Shown: positions 19,600 to 28,590, counted from the stretch's first letter. The stretch is DNA of 64,000 nucleotides from Bdellovibrionales bacterium (GCA_016716765.1 JADJVA010000004.1:248001-312000), one strand, 5' to 3'. The notes: generated by a model not told the origin, from the letters alone. A program made the numbers and translations.

Positions 19600-20648
19600 G
19601 GATTTTAGCTAGATCAATACAAGTTGAATTGGCATTAAATTGTGGTTCGTCTAGGGACGCGACTTCTAAGAGATTTTCTAGCAGCTCCCCGAAGTAAATG
19701 GTTTCTTGCTCAATCATATTGAGTAAATCAATTCGCTCTTGTTCGTTGAGGGCGCTATTGTGTAATTTTAAGGTTTCAGAAGCCGTTCTTAAGGCGGATA
19801 AGGGAGTACGTAAATCATGTCCGAGCTCTTGCAATAAGTTTTTTCGCGTTTGTTCTGTATGGTGAACTTGCTGAACAAGGTGTTGGATTTTATCGGCCAT
19901 CTGATTGAACTCGCCTAACAATCCACCGAACTCATCAAATTTTTTAAGCTTAAATCGTACAGTCAAATCGCCCTGACCAAGACTACGTAACACAGAACGA
20001 GCTTTCTCGGCATTTTTTCTTAAGTAAACAAATAAAAAGAAAACAGAGGTCAAAAATGCAAGAGTGACAGTTAAAAAAATGACGATCAGTTGAGTTGCGA
20101 ATAGCTGAAGAATGGAAGGTCGCTCTGGATCTTTGGCGATCAGGAACAGTGGCGTAGGGTGATCCAATCTAACAATTTGAAATCCTGATCGCAGTCTAAA
20201 AAAATCTGCCTTTTCTAAAACCTCATGGATAGTTTCCGGCCTTGGAAGGTCTTTCAGGGCAACAGGAAGTGGTGTGCCTTGAGAGCTAAAAAGCTCAGCC
20301 CCGATTTCATCAACCAACCAAAATTCTGGTCGCTTAAAAGGTCTTCGAGGCGGACGGTCCGGTGAATTGAAATCATGGCGAGGAGGACGGTCGTCATTTT
20401 CAAATGGAGGGGTCCCTATCGGCGGCTTATGTCCCGGCCGTGGCGGGGGTCGCATCAACGGATTTTCAATTTTAGTTAGATCAACCCTGCCCGCTATGAG
20501 CTCTTCAATCGACTCGGCATAGAGAACCAAAAAGCGATCGCGATCTACAGTCGAGGAAACCGACGAAAGGCGATTCATAAAGAGCAAAGTGACTACAGAG
20601 AGTAAAATTGCAGCAAAAGTGCTAAAAGCAACAAAGCGAAAATAGGTG

Positions 20649-21335
20649 TTATTTTTCACTTTGATTTTTCCAATCTAGTCTGTAGCCAACTCCATAAACG
20701 CAACTAATTTGAAGTGAATCCTTTAAAAGGACTTTTAATTTACTTCTGAGATGACTAATGTGCGAATCAATCGTCCGGTCAAATACTTCAGATCTTGCTC
20801 CAAGAAGGATAGGATAGATTCACGAGTTATGACGTCTCCAGATTTTTTGAGCGAGTATTGTGAGAATATCGAATTCACGTCGACTGAGATTTAATATTTC
20901 ACCATTGATGAGAACTTGTCTTCGTGCCAAATCCATCGTGATAGGGCCAGCTTTCACTATATTTCGTGGCAATGGCTGAGCCCGCAAAGCACGAGCGATG
21001 CGAGCTTTTAGTTCTTCAACACCGAAAGGTTTACGAATGTAGTCTTCAGCTCCGATGTTCATCGCTTTGACGACTGTTTCTTCATCAGTTTTTGCGCTTA
21101 AAAACAGGACTGGTTTTTCATTTCCAAGGGCACGAATTTCATGACACAGATCAATGCCATTTCCATCGGGCAAATTGATATCTAAAAGAAATACTTGAAA
21201 CTCTTCATTGGCGACCTTGCTAAGCGCATCCGCCACTGTATGAGCAACTGAAACTGAATAGCCGCTAAGCCCTAGGTTGATTCCTAGGGCTTTTGCGATT
21301 TGGTGGTCATCTTCAACGAGTAAAAGGCGTGTCAT
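20649..21335 (-). pseudogene. OmpR-family response regulator, frameshifted in the DNA-binding domain
   Basis: The receiver domain is intact (LLVEDD, phosphoacceptor Asp52 in LLDINLPDG, Lys in YIRKPF). The winged-helix domain starts normally (LARRQVLINGEILNLSRREF) but the frame breaks at an AAAAAA run near 20845 and again near 20815. The remaining fragments read ARSEVFDRTIDSHISHLR and VYGVGYRLDW and stop at 20649, overlapping the kinase GTG start. An intact ancestor would have been about 228 aa. As written, the protein ends after 171 residues without a complete DNA-binding domain. Confidence 0.85.
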
Positions 21336-21368
21336 AATTTATAGTCTCAAATTTTCACGAACATTGCA

Positions 21369-21704
21369 CTATTGTGACACATCAGAGTTTCCATGGTAAT
21401 CACTTTCGGCCTCACCACTTTGCATTTTGTCGTGGTGACGACCTTTATGTCCTGGTGGTCGATCGGGCAAATCAAATCCCGCATTTGCCATACAAGTCTT
21501 CATTGCGGCTCTATGGGCGTCACCCGCAGCCCGTTGCTCTTCCGTAGGACGCGTACCTCGCTCGGGACGCTCAGGCCGTGGGTTAGCCTGGCGACACTGG
21601 GACATGGCTGTGCGCTCGGCTTCGGTACGTTCTGCCTTTTTGGCAAAAGAATTGGTGGAGGCCAAAACGATAATTGCTGTGGTTGCTAAGAATAAACTCT
21701 TCAT
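21369..21704 (-). CDS. Small periplasmic Arg/Pro/His-rich protein
   Basis: The 111-aa protein has a clear cleavable signal (ATTAIIVLASTNSFA). The mature region has two cysteines (MSQCRQAN, MKTCMANAGF) and a RPPGHKGRHHDK tail. It is upstream of the response regulator and kinase in the same orientation. The kinase sensor region is likewise Pro/Arg/His-rich, so the small protein could be a periplasmic ligand or metal-binding modulator of that system. The family is unrecognised. Confidence 0.65.
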   Translation of the reverse strand: MKSLFLATTAIIVLASTNSFAKKAERTEAERTAMSQCRQANPRPERPERGTRPTEEQRAAGDAHRAAMKTCMANAGFDLPDRPPGHKGRHHDKMQSGEAESDYHGNSDVSQ

Positions 21705-21825
21705 AAATTGACTCCTTGTTAAAGGTTACTCCGGTAGATTTATTTCTACTGTGAAGTCAGAATAAGTTAAAATGTTGTATTGAATGTGGAGGTTTAAGTC
21801 TTTTTTAGATCTCGACTGAGGTCCT

Positions 21826-21834
21826 ATATCTGAT
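21826..21834. repeat. Target-site duplication of the IS4-family element (left)
   Basis: ATATCTGAT at 21826-21834 is repeated at 23120-23128, directly outside the CACTG(A/C)TGTCCGG inverted ends. Confidence 0.85.
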
Positions 21835-23119
21835 CACTGATGTCCGGTTCGGAGCTTAGCATAAAATTGAAAAAGGCCTGATTCTAGGGTATTTGAAGGG
21901 ATCGTAACCACACAAATCCTGTCCAAGTACTCCCGGAGATCAAGCCATGGCACAACCTACCGTTTTTGAACAAGTTATCAAGTTAATTCCACGAACTGAG
22001 TTCCAGTCGATCGTATATAAGAATGAGGGCGACAAGGGCGTTCGCACCTTGGACTGCTGGACTTGGTTTGGATCCCTTCTTTTCGGCGAATTAACCGGAC
22101 ACGACTCCATTCGGGCCATCGAGAGGGTTTTCGCAACTAGTGATAACAAGATGGCAAAAATGGGATTTGGCCCCGTTCGCAAGAGCACTCTTGCCGACGC
22201 CAACAGGGCGAGGCCAATAGAAGTTCTTGAAGATCTATTTCAGTATTGTTTAGGTCGAGCCTACCAAGTTGCTCCCAACAAAACAGGGTTTCGCTTTAAA
22301 GGAGAGGTCTTTGCCCTAGACTCAACAACCATCGAGCTTTGTTTGAACCTATGTCCATGGGCCTTGTTTCACCACGATAAAGGGGCTGCAAAGCTTCATA
22401 CTGCTATTGATGTTGCCAATGACATACCTCAGTTCGCGGTCATCACTGAGGGGCGAGCTCACGACATAAGGGCCATTCGCGAGGAGATCTCATTTCCTCC
22501 AAAATCAACTGTGGTTTTTGATCGAGGCTATATTGATTTTGCTTGGATGAATGAGCTTAACCAAACTGATGTCTTTTTTGTTTCTCGTAGCAAGTCCAAC
22601 CTTAAGTTCAAGGCTGTGGAGAGTCGCCCTACGAACCGGATACGAGGCCACATTTGCGATCAAGTCATCTACCTAAAAAGCCAAGTCGGCCAGCGCTACA
22701 AGGGGAAGCTCAGGCGTATCACATACAAGGACCCGGACACGGGCAAGCGTTTGACATTTCTAACGAATCGGTTTGATTTGGCCGTGCAGACCATCTGTGA
22801 TCTCTATAAGTCCCGTTGGAAAGTGGAACTTTTCTTCAAAACTTTGAAGCAGCATTTGAGGATCAAAAAATTCCTTGGAACTACCGTCAATGCTGTAAAG
22901 GCCCAGATTCTCGTTGCCTTAATTGCATTTGTACTCGTGCAAATGCTTCGCTTCGCAACCAAGTCGAGCATCTCCATTCCCGATGCTATGGCGGTAATTG
23001 GGACGTTGTTACTTTTAAAAGAGCCACTAAAGCGGCTTCTGGGCGATCTGCCTCGTGTAACCAGACATCCGCCTGGGTTACAGCTTTCTCTGTTTTAGAA
23101 TTTAAGCCGGACAGCAGTG
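21835..23119 (+). mobile_element. IS4-family insertion sequence, apparently intact
   Basis: The 1285-bp element has terminal inverted repeats CACTGATGTCCGG and CCGGACAGCAGTG (12/13) and perfect 9-bp flanking duplications. A single uninterrupted transposase is present. This contrasts with the two degenerate IS elements to its left and points to a recent insertion. It lies 21 bp from the integrase stop codon. Confidence 0.92.
21947..23098 (+). CDS. IS4-family DDE transposase
   Basis: The 383-aa product has the IS4 N-terminal region (LDCWTWFGSLLFGELTGHDS, STLADANRAR) and catalytic Asp in FALDSTTIELC. The second Asp is in VVFDRGYIDF. The YREK-type signature is YKSRWKVELFFKTLKQHL, with the catalytic Glu. 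All catalytic residues are present, so the enzyme should be active. ATG 21947 follows a GGAGATCAAGCC site. Confidence 0.93.
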   Translation: MAQPTVFEQVIKLIPRTEFQSIVYKNEGDKGVRTLDCWTWFGSLLFGELTGHDSIRAIERVFATSDNKMAKMGFGPVRKSTLADANRARPIEVLEDLFQYCLGRAYQVAPNKTGFRFKGEVFALDSTTIELCLNLCPWALFHHDKGAAKLHTAIDVANDIPQFAVITEGRAHDIRAIREEISFPPKSTVVFDRGYIDFAWMNELNQTDVFFVSRSKSNLKFKAVESRPTNRIRGHICDQVIYLKSQVGQRYKGKLRRITYKDPDTGKRLTFLTNRFDLAVQTICDLYKSRWKVELFFKTLKQHLRIKKFLGTTVNAVKAQILVALIAFVLVQMLRFATKSSISIPDAMAVIGTLLLLKEPLKRLLGDLPRVTRHPPGLQLSLF

Positions 23120-23140
23120 ATATCTGATACAAAAAGCTAG

Positions 23141-24430
23141 TTAGTCGACCAGTGCAATCTTCGACTTCACCAGAACCTTGGCGCGAGCCTGCCGGTTGAT
23201 CTGCTCGAACAAATGAACATAGCCTAGCGTGGTATCTTCGTCTTTGTGGCCGAGGACAAGGCGACAGAACCCTGTGTCAGCTTGTGTGATGCCTGCCAGG
23301 TTCGTGGCAAATGTATGTCGCGCGCAGTGTGGCGACTTGTGTTTGAACGACGTGCCTTCGTAAGCTTCGCGAAGCAAGCGAGAAAAACGATTTTTCTCGA
23401 GACCATCGAAAAGAAGGTAGTCGCTCTTGGAGATACCAAATTTTTTGCTCTCAAGCAGCTCGGACTGATCGTTGAATCTACGCGCAAGCGCATTGAAGGC
23501 CTCACTGTCGAGAACCGGAATTGTGCGACTGCCTTTAGCGTCGATGCGTTTGCGACCCTTGAGTGGTTTTCTCGGAACCGTGCCGTCGGATTTTCTTGGA
23601 TGGATCGTGGATGCCAATTGCGATTCCAGCGCAATGTAGCCGAAGCACTTCAATCCGTGTCTCTGGACGGCCCCTTTAATGAGAGCAACCTCTGGCATAC
23701 CTGGCGAAAAATCAGCCAGCGAGAGTCCAAGCCCTTCACCGAGTCGAAGCCCCGTGTGCATGAGCACGAGAAAAAAATCCGCAGCAAGCCCACTCTCGTC
23801 AAGGTCACTTAGGCACTGGAGTATGATCTTGGCCTCGTCGTCTGAGATGACATCCTCGGCAGTCCGACGGTTCATCAAATGACGAGGGAACTTACGGCAC
23901 TTCGGAGGTAGCTCGCACTTGCCCTTTCTCGCCATGACATCGAGAAACAGGTTCACTGCCCCAATCACGCTATTGCGACTGCTGTAGGCGAGGCCATCGC
24001 TTTTCGTGCGCTTGCCTGTGTCGACTGTCATCAACCAATCGCGAAACTCCTCAAAGAAGAGGGGCCAGTTGTTCAAATTGTTACACTGCTTGTGGTTCAG
24101 AAAAAAGTCCAAGGCGTATTGCTTTAGATAGTAGACCGGCGCCTGCCATGAGTTGGGCGCGCGAACTTTCGATTCTGTTTCGAAAATTTCGAGTAACTTC
24201 TCGAAGTCATAGAATTTCTTATTCCAGGCAAGCTTGCGCTGAATGCGAAACTTCGATGCCTCGTCTTCGGCTTCGCGTAGGCGGCAGAAGTCTGTCGCCG
24301 CTGAGTCAGTCATGATTGTGGCAGGTACTTCGGACCGCTTAAGACGCAGGTTCTTGCGGGCGATGGGGTCCCATTGGAGGAAGCTGTAGTATGGCTTCCC
24401 GTATCGGTCCTTTCGCTTCTCCCATCGCAT
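23141..24430 (-). CDS. int: Tyrosine recombinase / phage-type integrase
   Basis: I place the start at ATG 24430, preceded by AAGGAG; upstream in-frame ATGs lack an RBS. The 429-aa product has a SAM-like core-binding domain and the catalytic domain. The latter has Arg in MHTGLRLGEGLGL, HxxR in PHCARHTFATN, and LGHKDEDTTLGYVH with the nucleophilic Tyr. It is the best candidate for integration at tRNA-fMet. Here it lies about 12 kb from the left att core, suggesting later insertions or a composite island. Confidence 0.92.
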   Translation of the reverse strand: MRWEKRKDRYGKPYYSFLQWDPIARKNLRLKRSEVPATIMTDSAATDFCRLREAEDEASKFRIQRKLAWNKKFYDFEKLLEIFETESKVRAPNSWQAPVYYLKQYALDFFLNHKQCNNLNNWPLFFEEFRDWLMTVDTGKRTKSDGLAYSSRNSVIGAVNLFLDVMARKGKCELPPKCRKFPRHLMNRRTAEDVISDDEAKIILQCLSDLDESGLAADFFLVLMHTGLRLGEGLGLSLADFSPGMPEVALIKGAVQRHGLKCFGYIALESQLASTIHPRKSDGTVPRKPLKGRKRIDAKGSRTIPVLDSEAFNALARRFNDQSELLESKKFGISKSDYLLFDGLEKNRFSRLLREAYEGTSFKHKSPHCARHTFATNLAGITQADTGFCRLVLGHKDEDTTLGYVHLFEQINRQARAKVLVKSKIALVD

Positions 24431-24521
24431 GACATACTCCTTGTTTAGTGCAGCGGTCCTGCCCATCGGGACCGCCGCGCGGATAATCACCAGTTTCCAA
24501 CTAAAAGGCTCAAAAAATGTT

Positions 24522-24860
24522 CTAGTCTTTGCGCCGTTTGGCGTATTGATGAAGTGTGCACTCACCCAAGTATGCAAAGTAGCCCCGGTCGTCAGAGAGG
24601 AATTCCGAAATCTCCCGACGCATCAGCTGTTCAAATGCTGCGATAACCGCAAGTTCAATCTGATCGCGAGAAACGCCTTTCCGAGGGAGCGTCTTCCTTA
24701 CCGCTCGCGCTATTGGGCCGATGCCAGGTCTGAGGTGCAAGTTGATCAAACCTCTTTCTCCGCTGAGCCTATCGATCATGTGAGCAGCAACTTTCACCAA
24801 CTTCGGCGGTACTTTTCTTGTGTTGGCTTTGCTGGCCTTGTTTACGTTTTTTGCTTTCAT
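24522..24860 (-). CDS. Small basic protein upstream of the integrase
   Basis: The 112-aa protein has a Lys-rich N-terminus and a helical body (RDQIELAVIAAFEQLMRREI). GGGAGGAACA precedes ATG 24860. It is transcribed toward int, with a palindromic operator 53 bp upstream. Size, charge and position are compatible with a recombination directionality factor or regulator, but no family is recognised. Confidence 0.7.
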   Translation of the reverse strand: MKAKNVNKASKANTRKVPPKLVKVAAHMIDRLSGERGLINLHLRPGIGPIARAVRKTLPRKGVSRDQIELAVIAAFEQLMRREISEFLSDDRGYFAYLGECTLHQYAKRRKD

Positions 24861-24912
24861 TGTTCCTCCCTTAGCTGGCGTTATTGCCAGTGAAATTCAT
24901 TCTTTCTGAGGA

Positions 24913-24933
24913 GCGTCCAAAGATGTTGGACGC
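24913..24933 (-). promoter_or_regulatory. Element operator, site 1
   Basis: GCGTCCAA-N5-TTGGACGC is a perfect 8-bp inverted repeat 53 bp upstream of the 24860 start. Downstream on the minus strand, CTGGC-N6-GCCAG forms a small leader hairpin before the RBS. The same operator recurs at 25677 and 28640. Confidence 0.72.
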
Positions 24934-24950
24934 CCATGCCAATTCGTTAA

Positions 24951-25616
24951 TTAGGCTGCTATCTGAACCTGGCCAGCCACGATCTCGCGGATGAGTCGGA
25001 CCCTTCCATGGGCCCATCCATCCTTGTCCAGGTACACTTGTGGCGCGGAGTAAACCTTGATCGAGCCGCCTCGAGTGAGATACTGGGCGACAGTCTCGAC
25101 TTTCGGAGCGCGTTTCAACTTGCGAAGTGAAGCCACGTTCTCGGGCGAGCGCTGAAGAATAGGTAGTAAGTAGCGCGAAGGACGGCCAACAATCTGTCTG
25201 AGCCGACGCTTGGCTGCACCGGCACCAGTCATGTGAGTCAAGTACAGCAAGTAGTCCAAGCGATGCCTTACAAAAGCGACTGGGTCGATTCCGGCGGGAA
25301 CCTTACCCATGCCCTTCGCAAGCCAGGCCTGCTGGCTGACGAAAGACTCAAGCCCACCGGAGAAGCGAATGAAGCGAACGAGGGCGCGCACCTCTCGCGA
25401 GATAGCGATACGACTGACGCCCAAAAACTCAGGCACCGGGTCCTTGCTGGTAACACGAGGGCGACGCTCCTCAAAATCAGCACCACCAGCAAATGTTAGA
25501 GCCCATGGTTCACGGAAGTAGCGGTGCTTGCTGAGGTCCGCGATTCTCATTTTCTTTTTTGAGCTCTTTATCGAAGTGCTAGAGCTGCCTGTGAGACATG
25601 TGTACTTGGTATCCAT
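24951..25616 (-). CDS. Element protein of unknown function, 221 aa
   Basis: I choose ATG 25616 because AAGGAGGATCAG precedes it; the longer frame to 25700 has no RBS and would cover the operator. The protein is basic (KSSKKKMRIADL, GAAKRRLRQIVGRPSRYLLP) and soluble. I recognise no domain. It shares its promoter architecture with the 24860 and 28579 genes, suggesting coordinated control. Confidence 0.68.
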   Translation of the reverse strand: MDTKYTCLTGSSSTSIKSSKKKMRIADLSKHRYFREPWALTFAGGADFEERRPRVTSKDPVPEFLGVSRIAISREVRALVRFIRFSGGLESFVSQQAWLAKGMGKVPAGIDPVAFVRHRLDYLLYLTHMTGAGAAKRRLRQIVGRPSRYLLPILQRSPENVASLRKLKRAPKVETVAQYLTRGGSIKVYSAPQVYLDKDGWAHGRVRLIREIVAGQVQIAA

Positions 25617-25676
25617 CTGATCCTCCTTGGTTTCGCTTGGCTTTGTTGCCTTGCTTGATTCCATTCTTCCGGAGGA

Positions 25677-25697
25677 GCGTCCAAGAGAGTTGGACGC
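25677..25697 (-). promoter_or_regulatory. Element operator, site 2
   Basis: GCGTCCAA-N5-TTGGACGC, perfect 8-bp arms, lies 61 bp upstream of the 25616 start. The next bases (CTCCTC, then GAAGAATG on the minus strand) also match site 1, so promoter and operator appear duplicated as a unit. Confidence 0.72.
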
Positions 25698-25828
25698 CAA
25701 CTTATGATTCCTTTGTTTTCTCTTTGTTCCTGTCTCAAGTTGAGATTTCCTGGCCGGACGGGCCGTATATTTTTGGCGCTAACTTTTTGACTAAATTTTC
25801 TAGAAAGTTTTTTGATCTTCTCCGGTCT

Positions 25829-25882
25829 GTCTGGCCCTCGGCTCTACTTGTTGAAATTGCTTGGTGATTTCGAGGGCCAGAC
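25829..25882. repeat. 12-bp inverted repeat downstream of the helicase gene
   Basis: GTCTGGCCCTCG (25829-25840) and CGAGGGCCAGAC (25871-25882) are perfectly inverted around a 30-nt centre. The pair lies between the helicase stop and the 25616 promoter. It could be a terminator stem, a replication-origin element or a protein-binding site. Confidence 0.6.
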
Positions 25883-25923
25883 GGAACTGGAGCATCCGGG
25901 AATGTCCGGACGACATTGCGGAC

Positions 25924-27318
25924 TCATTTTACGTTGCGCTTGATTGGACCTCCTTCGACAACCACTCCGTGGGTTTCAGTGACCAATGCAACTCCCTGAT
26001 AGATCTTTAGCTGTTGTCCATTGTCGACGATCTTCCTCTCAGACACGTCGTGCGTTCGTTTCATCCATTCTTTAAACTCGCTGTAGTCTTGATTCGACAA
26101 CATGACTCCGTGTTTGTCGGTGAGATGTCTTCGCAGTGCCACTCGCGAGACCCATGACGTCTCATCGGCTTTCAATTTCTGATTGAACATGACCTGAAAT
26201 TTGAGCTCAGCTTGTTCGCCGACTTCTTTTGCAGCATCTTGGTCTACAACAATGGCGCCGTGTTCCTGCATCATCTTCTCGTAAGCAGACTTGCACTTGT
26301 GCAGAATTCCGGCGCGCTCTTCCCACAAATCATCCTCGTATCCTTTTCGGGGAGAGCTAGGATTCTTAGTCATTTTGACGTAGATACACCTACGAAGATC
26401 AGACGTTTGTGTCGTGATGTGAAGTTCCTTGTTGGTGGTGAAAATGAACTTCGTGTCCAGCACCGTGCTGTATGACCTTTTGTACTTCTGCTCAACATTA
26501 ACGGGATCTTGGCCGGTAACCTGTTTGAATTGGCTACGCATGGGGAATGTGACATCAACCATGTCGTTGAAAGCGCCAAGCCTTTTACCGACACAGCTCG
26601 CAAGCCAATACCTATCCTTAGCATCCAACGCAACAAAAGCATCGTTCAGCAGGCGACTGAGTAGTCTTATCATGGCGCCTTTGCCGTCTTGTCCTTCTCC
26701 AAAAATCCAGAGGTATTGCTGTCCGTGATCGGAGGGAACAAAGAGGCTCCAAACGAACGCCATGAATGCTTCACGATTTGTTTCGAGCCTGGAAAGAAAG
26801 TCTTCAAAAAGTGGCGTTGGAAGATCTGCAACCTCAAAGTCGAATCGGTTAAATGTTAGACCTCGATGGTTCTTCCAAGCGAAACTAGGAGGAAGTTCCG
26901 TGATTGGCTCTGTGCGCTCGACCCATCCCATAGCTCGTTCTTTGGTCTCCGTCGGATGGCAATCAAGAATGGTTCCTGTGAAGACGAGTGCCGCCTGCCT
27001 CTGAAGTTCGTCCAAGGACACTTCGGCCACGGTGTTATCGACTGCGTTGCGCTTTAGATAAGTGGCATTGCCAACTCTATCTCGATAGACGAGATATTTT
27101 CCGGCCCAACGCTCAGCGAGCGTTTCCTGCACAACCCGAACTTTGCGGCTACCAGACAATTTGTCATCTCCAACGGTAGTTTTAATAAAGGTCGTATCGA
27201 AGTAGGATTTTTCTTCCGAAGTCATCTCGAATTCCAATGAAATCCTGCTGATTGCCCTGCAGCGGTCGTATCCATTTGGCATAAGGCTTTCGATGAGCTG
27301 TTTAACTTCGGCTCTCAT
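25924..27318 (-). CDS. SF3/D5-type helicase (phage or plasmid primase C-terminal type)
   Basis: The 464-aa protein resembles the P4/D5 helicase region: Walker A-like GEGQDGKGAM at about 207-216, the KRLGAFNDMVD Walker B region, FPMRSQFKQVTGQDPVNVEQK and the IFTTNKELH sensor. Such proteins unwind element origins. GGGGGTGAATC precedes the ATG. The start overlaps the stop of the primase-like gene by 4 bp. Together the two genes form a split primase-helicase replication module, implying that the island replicates autonomously at some stage. Confidence 0.85.
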   Translation of the reverse strand: MRAEVKQLIESLMPNGYDRCRAISRISLEFEMTSEEKSYFDTTFIKTTVGDDKLSGSRKVRVVQETLAERWAGKYLVYRDRVGNATYLKRNAVDNTVAEVSLDELQRQAALVFTGTILDCHPTETKERAMGWVERTEPITELPPSFAWKNHRGLTFNRFDFEVADLPTPLFEDFLSRLETNREAFMAFVWSLFVPSDHGQQYLWIFGEGQDGKGAMIRLLSRLLNDAFVALDAKDRYWLASCVGKRLGAFNDMVDVTFPMRSQFKQVTGQDPVNVEQKYKRSYSTVLDTKFIFTTNKELHITTQTSDLRRCIYVKMTKNPSSPRKGYEDDLWEERAGILHKCKSAYEKMMQEHGAIVVDQDAAKEVGEQAELKFQVMFNQKLKADETSWVSRVALRRHLTDKHGVMLSNQDYSEFKEWMKRTHDVSERKIVDNGQQLKIYQGVALVTETHGVVVEGGPIKRNVK

Positions 27319-28244
27319 GATTCACCCCCTTTACTGCTATCGCACTCATTTTCGAACGGTCGAAAACTCATTTCCCAATCGAAGCTTTCATAGCCGTATC
27401 GGAGTTGCTTGACGCTCTTTTCGTCAAGAAATCCATCGATGCCTGTTAGCAAGGCTTCAGCCTCTTCGATCGTATAGTTCTGGGCCTTCAAATCTTTGAC
27501 AGCCAGTGTGAACTCACGATGCCACACACCCTGTTGGGCTCCTGCTTGCAGAAAGAATGAAGTTCGCTGACTAAGACGGCCATATTCTCCCTCTCGTGGG
27601 ACAAAAACTGGGTAGTCAGGTGTTCGTCTCTCAATGTTCGGCGAGACCTTACGTTCTCGTGGACGTGCTTCGGGGTGCCTTTGCAGAAAGACCAAAAATT
27701 CTTCTCGCGTCACACGGTCTTTAATCGTATCGAGACGCTGCAGCTTTTCAGTCTCATGTCTGACGTGTCCTGGTACTCGTACTCCTACAATGGCGTTTCC
27801 CGTTTGGGCGTCTACTTCAGTAAGGATATTGGCCAGCCATTGGAAGTGAAGCTTGTATTCTTCATGGGTACGGAAAGGTTCACTCAAAACAATGAGAAAA
27901 TGAAAACTCTTGTTTCCGCTAAAAATACTTGCGCTGTAGGGAAGGTCGGAGTTTTTGACGTACGCCTTTTGGTGTTCAAGAAGCTGCGTCCGCCGATGCT
28001 CTTCGACCTGATCCCAATTCTTTGGGTCGATTTCAATCAGAAACGACCGAAATGCAGTTACATCTGCAACACGTCTAAACCCGCTGATTGGGTTGATGCA
28101 GACAAAGGCATCATCGGTTGATACCTCGGACTGGTTTTTCGATGGAGTCGCGTAAACTGTGGGAGAGGAACACACAGTTTCTCCTTCATCGAACATTAAA
28201 TTCAACAGACTCTGAAGTTCATCCTGACAATTTTGTTTTTTCAT
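27315..28244 (-). CDS. Archaeo-eukaryotic primase-like (AEP / prim-pol) protein
   Basis: The 309-aa protein shows the three AEP motifs. Acidic pair Glu71/Asp73 lies in FLIEIDPKNW. The SGNKSFH box (His115) is followed by FLIVL. A later basic RVPGHVR stretch comes third. AEP proteins make primers for element replication. The gene overlaps the helicase gene, the usual partner. AAAGGGAAATT precedes ATG 28244. Confidence 0.75.
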   Translation of the reverse strand: MKKQNCQDELQSLLNLMFDEGETVCSSPTVYATPSKNQSEVSTDDAFVCINPISGFRRVADVTAFRSFLIEIDPKNWDQVEEHRRTQLLEHQKAYVKNSDLPYSASIFSGNKSFHFLIVLSEPFRTHEEYKLHFQWLANILTEVDAQTGNAIVGVRVPGHVRHETEKLQRLDTIKDRVTREEFLVFLQRHPEARPRERKVSPNIERRTPDYPVFVPREGEYGRLSQRTSFFLQAGAQQGVWHREFTLAVKDLKAQNYTIEEAEALLTGIDGFLDEKSVKQLRYGYESFDWEMSFRPFENECDSSKGGES

Positions 28245-28255
28245 AATTTCCCTTT

Positions 28256-28286
28256 CAAAAGAAAAGGGGGCGAACGAAGCGCCCCC
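28256..28286 (-). terminator. Rho-independent terminator
   Basis: On the minus strand GGGGGCG-N7-CGCCCCC is followed by TTTTCTTTT. It lies directly after the 28295 stop and separates that gene from the primase-helicase operon. Confidence 0.85.
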
Positions 28287-28294
28287 GCAGGTTG

Positions 28295-28579
28295 TTAGGC
28301 GCTCTCTTGCTCGGACTGTTTTATCGATCGAACATCGTCTTCGATACTTCTCTGGGCTTCAATCTCCTCCAAGAAATGCCGAATGACTCCTGCAAAAGTC
28401 AGCCGTACCCAAAGGCCCTGGCTCATGTCCATGTACAAGAACGTACCCTGAGTTTCTGCGTAGAGAGTCCGATCCTTGTCGCCATTGCTGATAAATTTCA
28501 GCATGTCTTCTGCGGAACACGTCTCGCGCGTCCCTTGCGTGCCATCCTGCTTTGGCCAAGCGTAACGATATGTGTGCAT
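28295..28579 (-). CDS. Small element protein, 94 aa
   Basis: ATG 28579 follows AGGAGGATTTG. The acidic C-terminus (FLEEIEAQRSIEDDVRSIK) and compact N-terminal half suggest a small soluble protein of unknown function. It is controlled by a leader with an operator-like repeat and a strong hairpin and ends at a terminator, so it is an independent transcription unit. Confidence 0.68.
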   Translation of the reverse strand: MHTYRYAWPKQDGTQGTRETCSAEDMLKFISNGDKDRTLYAETQGTFLYMDMSQGLWVRLTFAGVIRHFLEEIEAQRSIEDDVRSIKQSEQESA

Positions 28580-28590
28580 CAAATCCTCCT

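Larger units (their letters stand above)
17716..20659 (-). pseudogene. Sensor histidine kinase interrupted by an IS256-family element and frameshifted
   Basis: The N-terminal part (19600-20659, GTG start) has a membrane helix and a Pro/Arg/His-rich periplasmic stretch (NPLMRPPPRPGHKPP). A second helix, a HAMP-like segment and LLQELGHDLRTPLSAL (His site) follow. Deleting the IS and one target copy joins IDLAKI to LNQQVHRKQ in frame. The HATPase domain then continues to DDGPGLSESQLRG, where a shift at a GGGG run is needed to reach NSLGLGSVIMKS and the stop at 17716. The regulator gene overlaps its start. It was once a complete two-component kinase. Confidence 0.85.

Noticed and set aside
23100..23160. 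A left att site next to the integrase
   Set aside because: No copy or near copy of CCCCGCAACCAATTTCG is found here; the direct repeat present is the IS4 target duplication.
23246..23812. 188-aa plus-strand frame across the integrase gene
   Set aside because: Antisense to the catalytic domain of a clear tyrosine recombinase; codon pattern fits the minus strand.
24431..24577. Longer integrase start
   Set aside because: It overlaps the upstream 112-aa gene and lacks an RBS, while ATG 24430 has AAGGAG.
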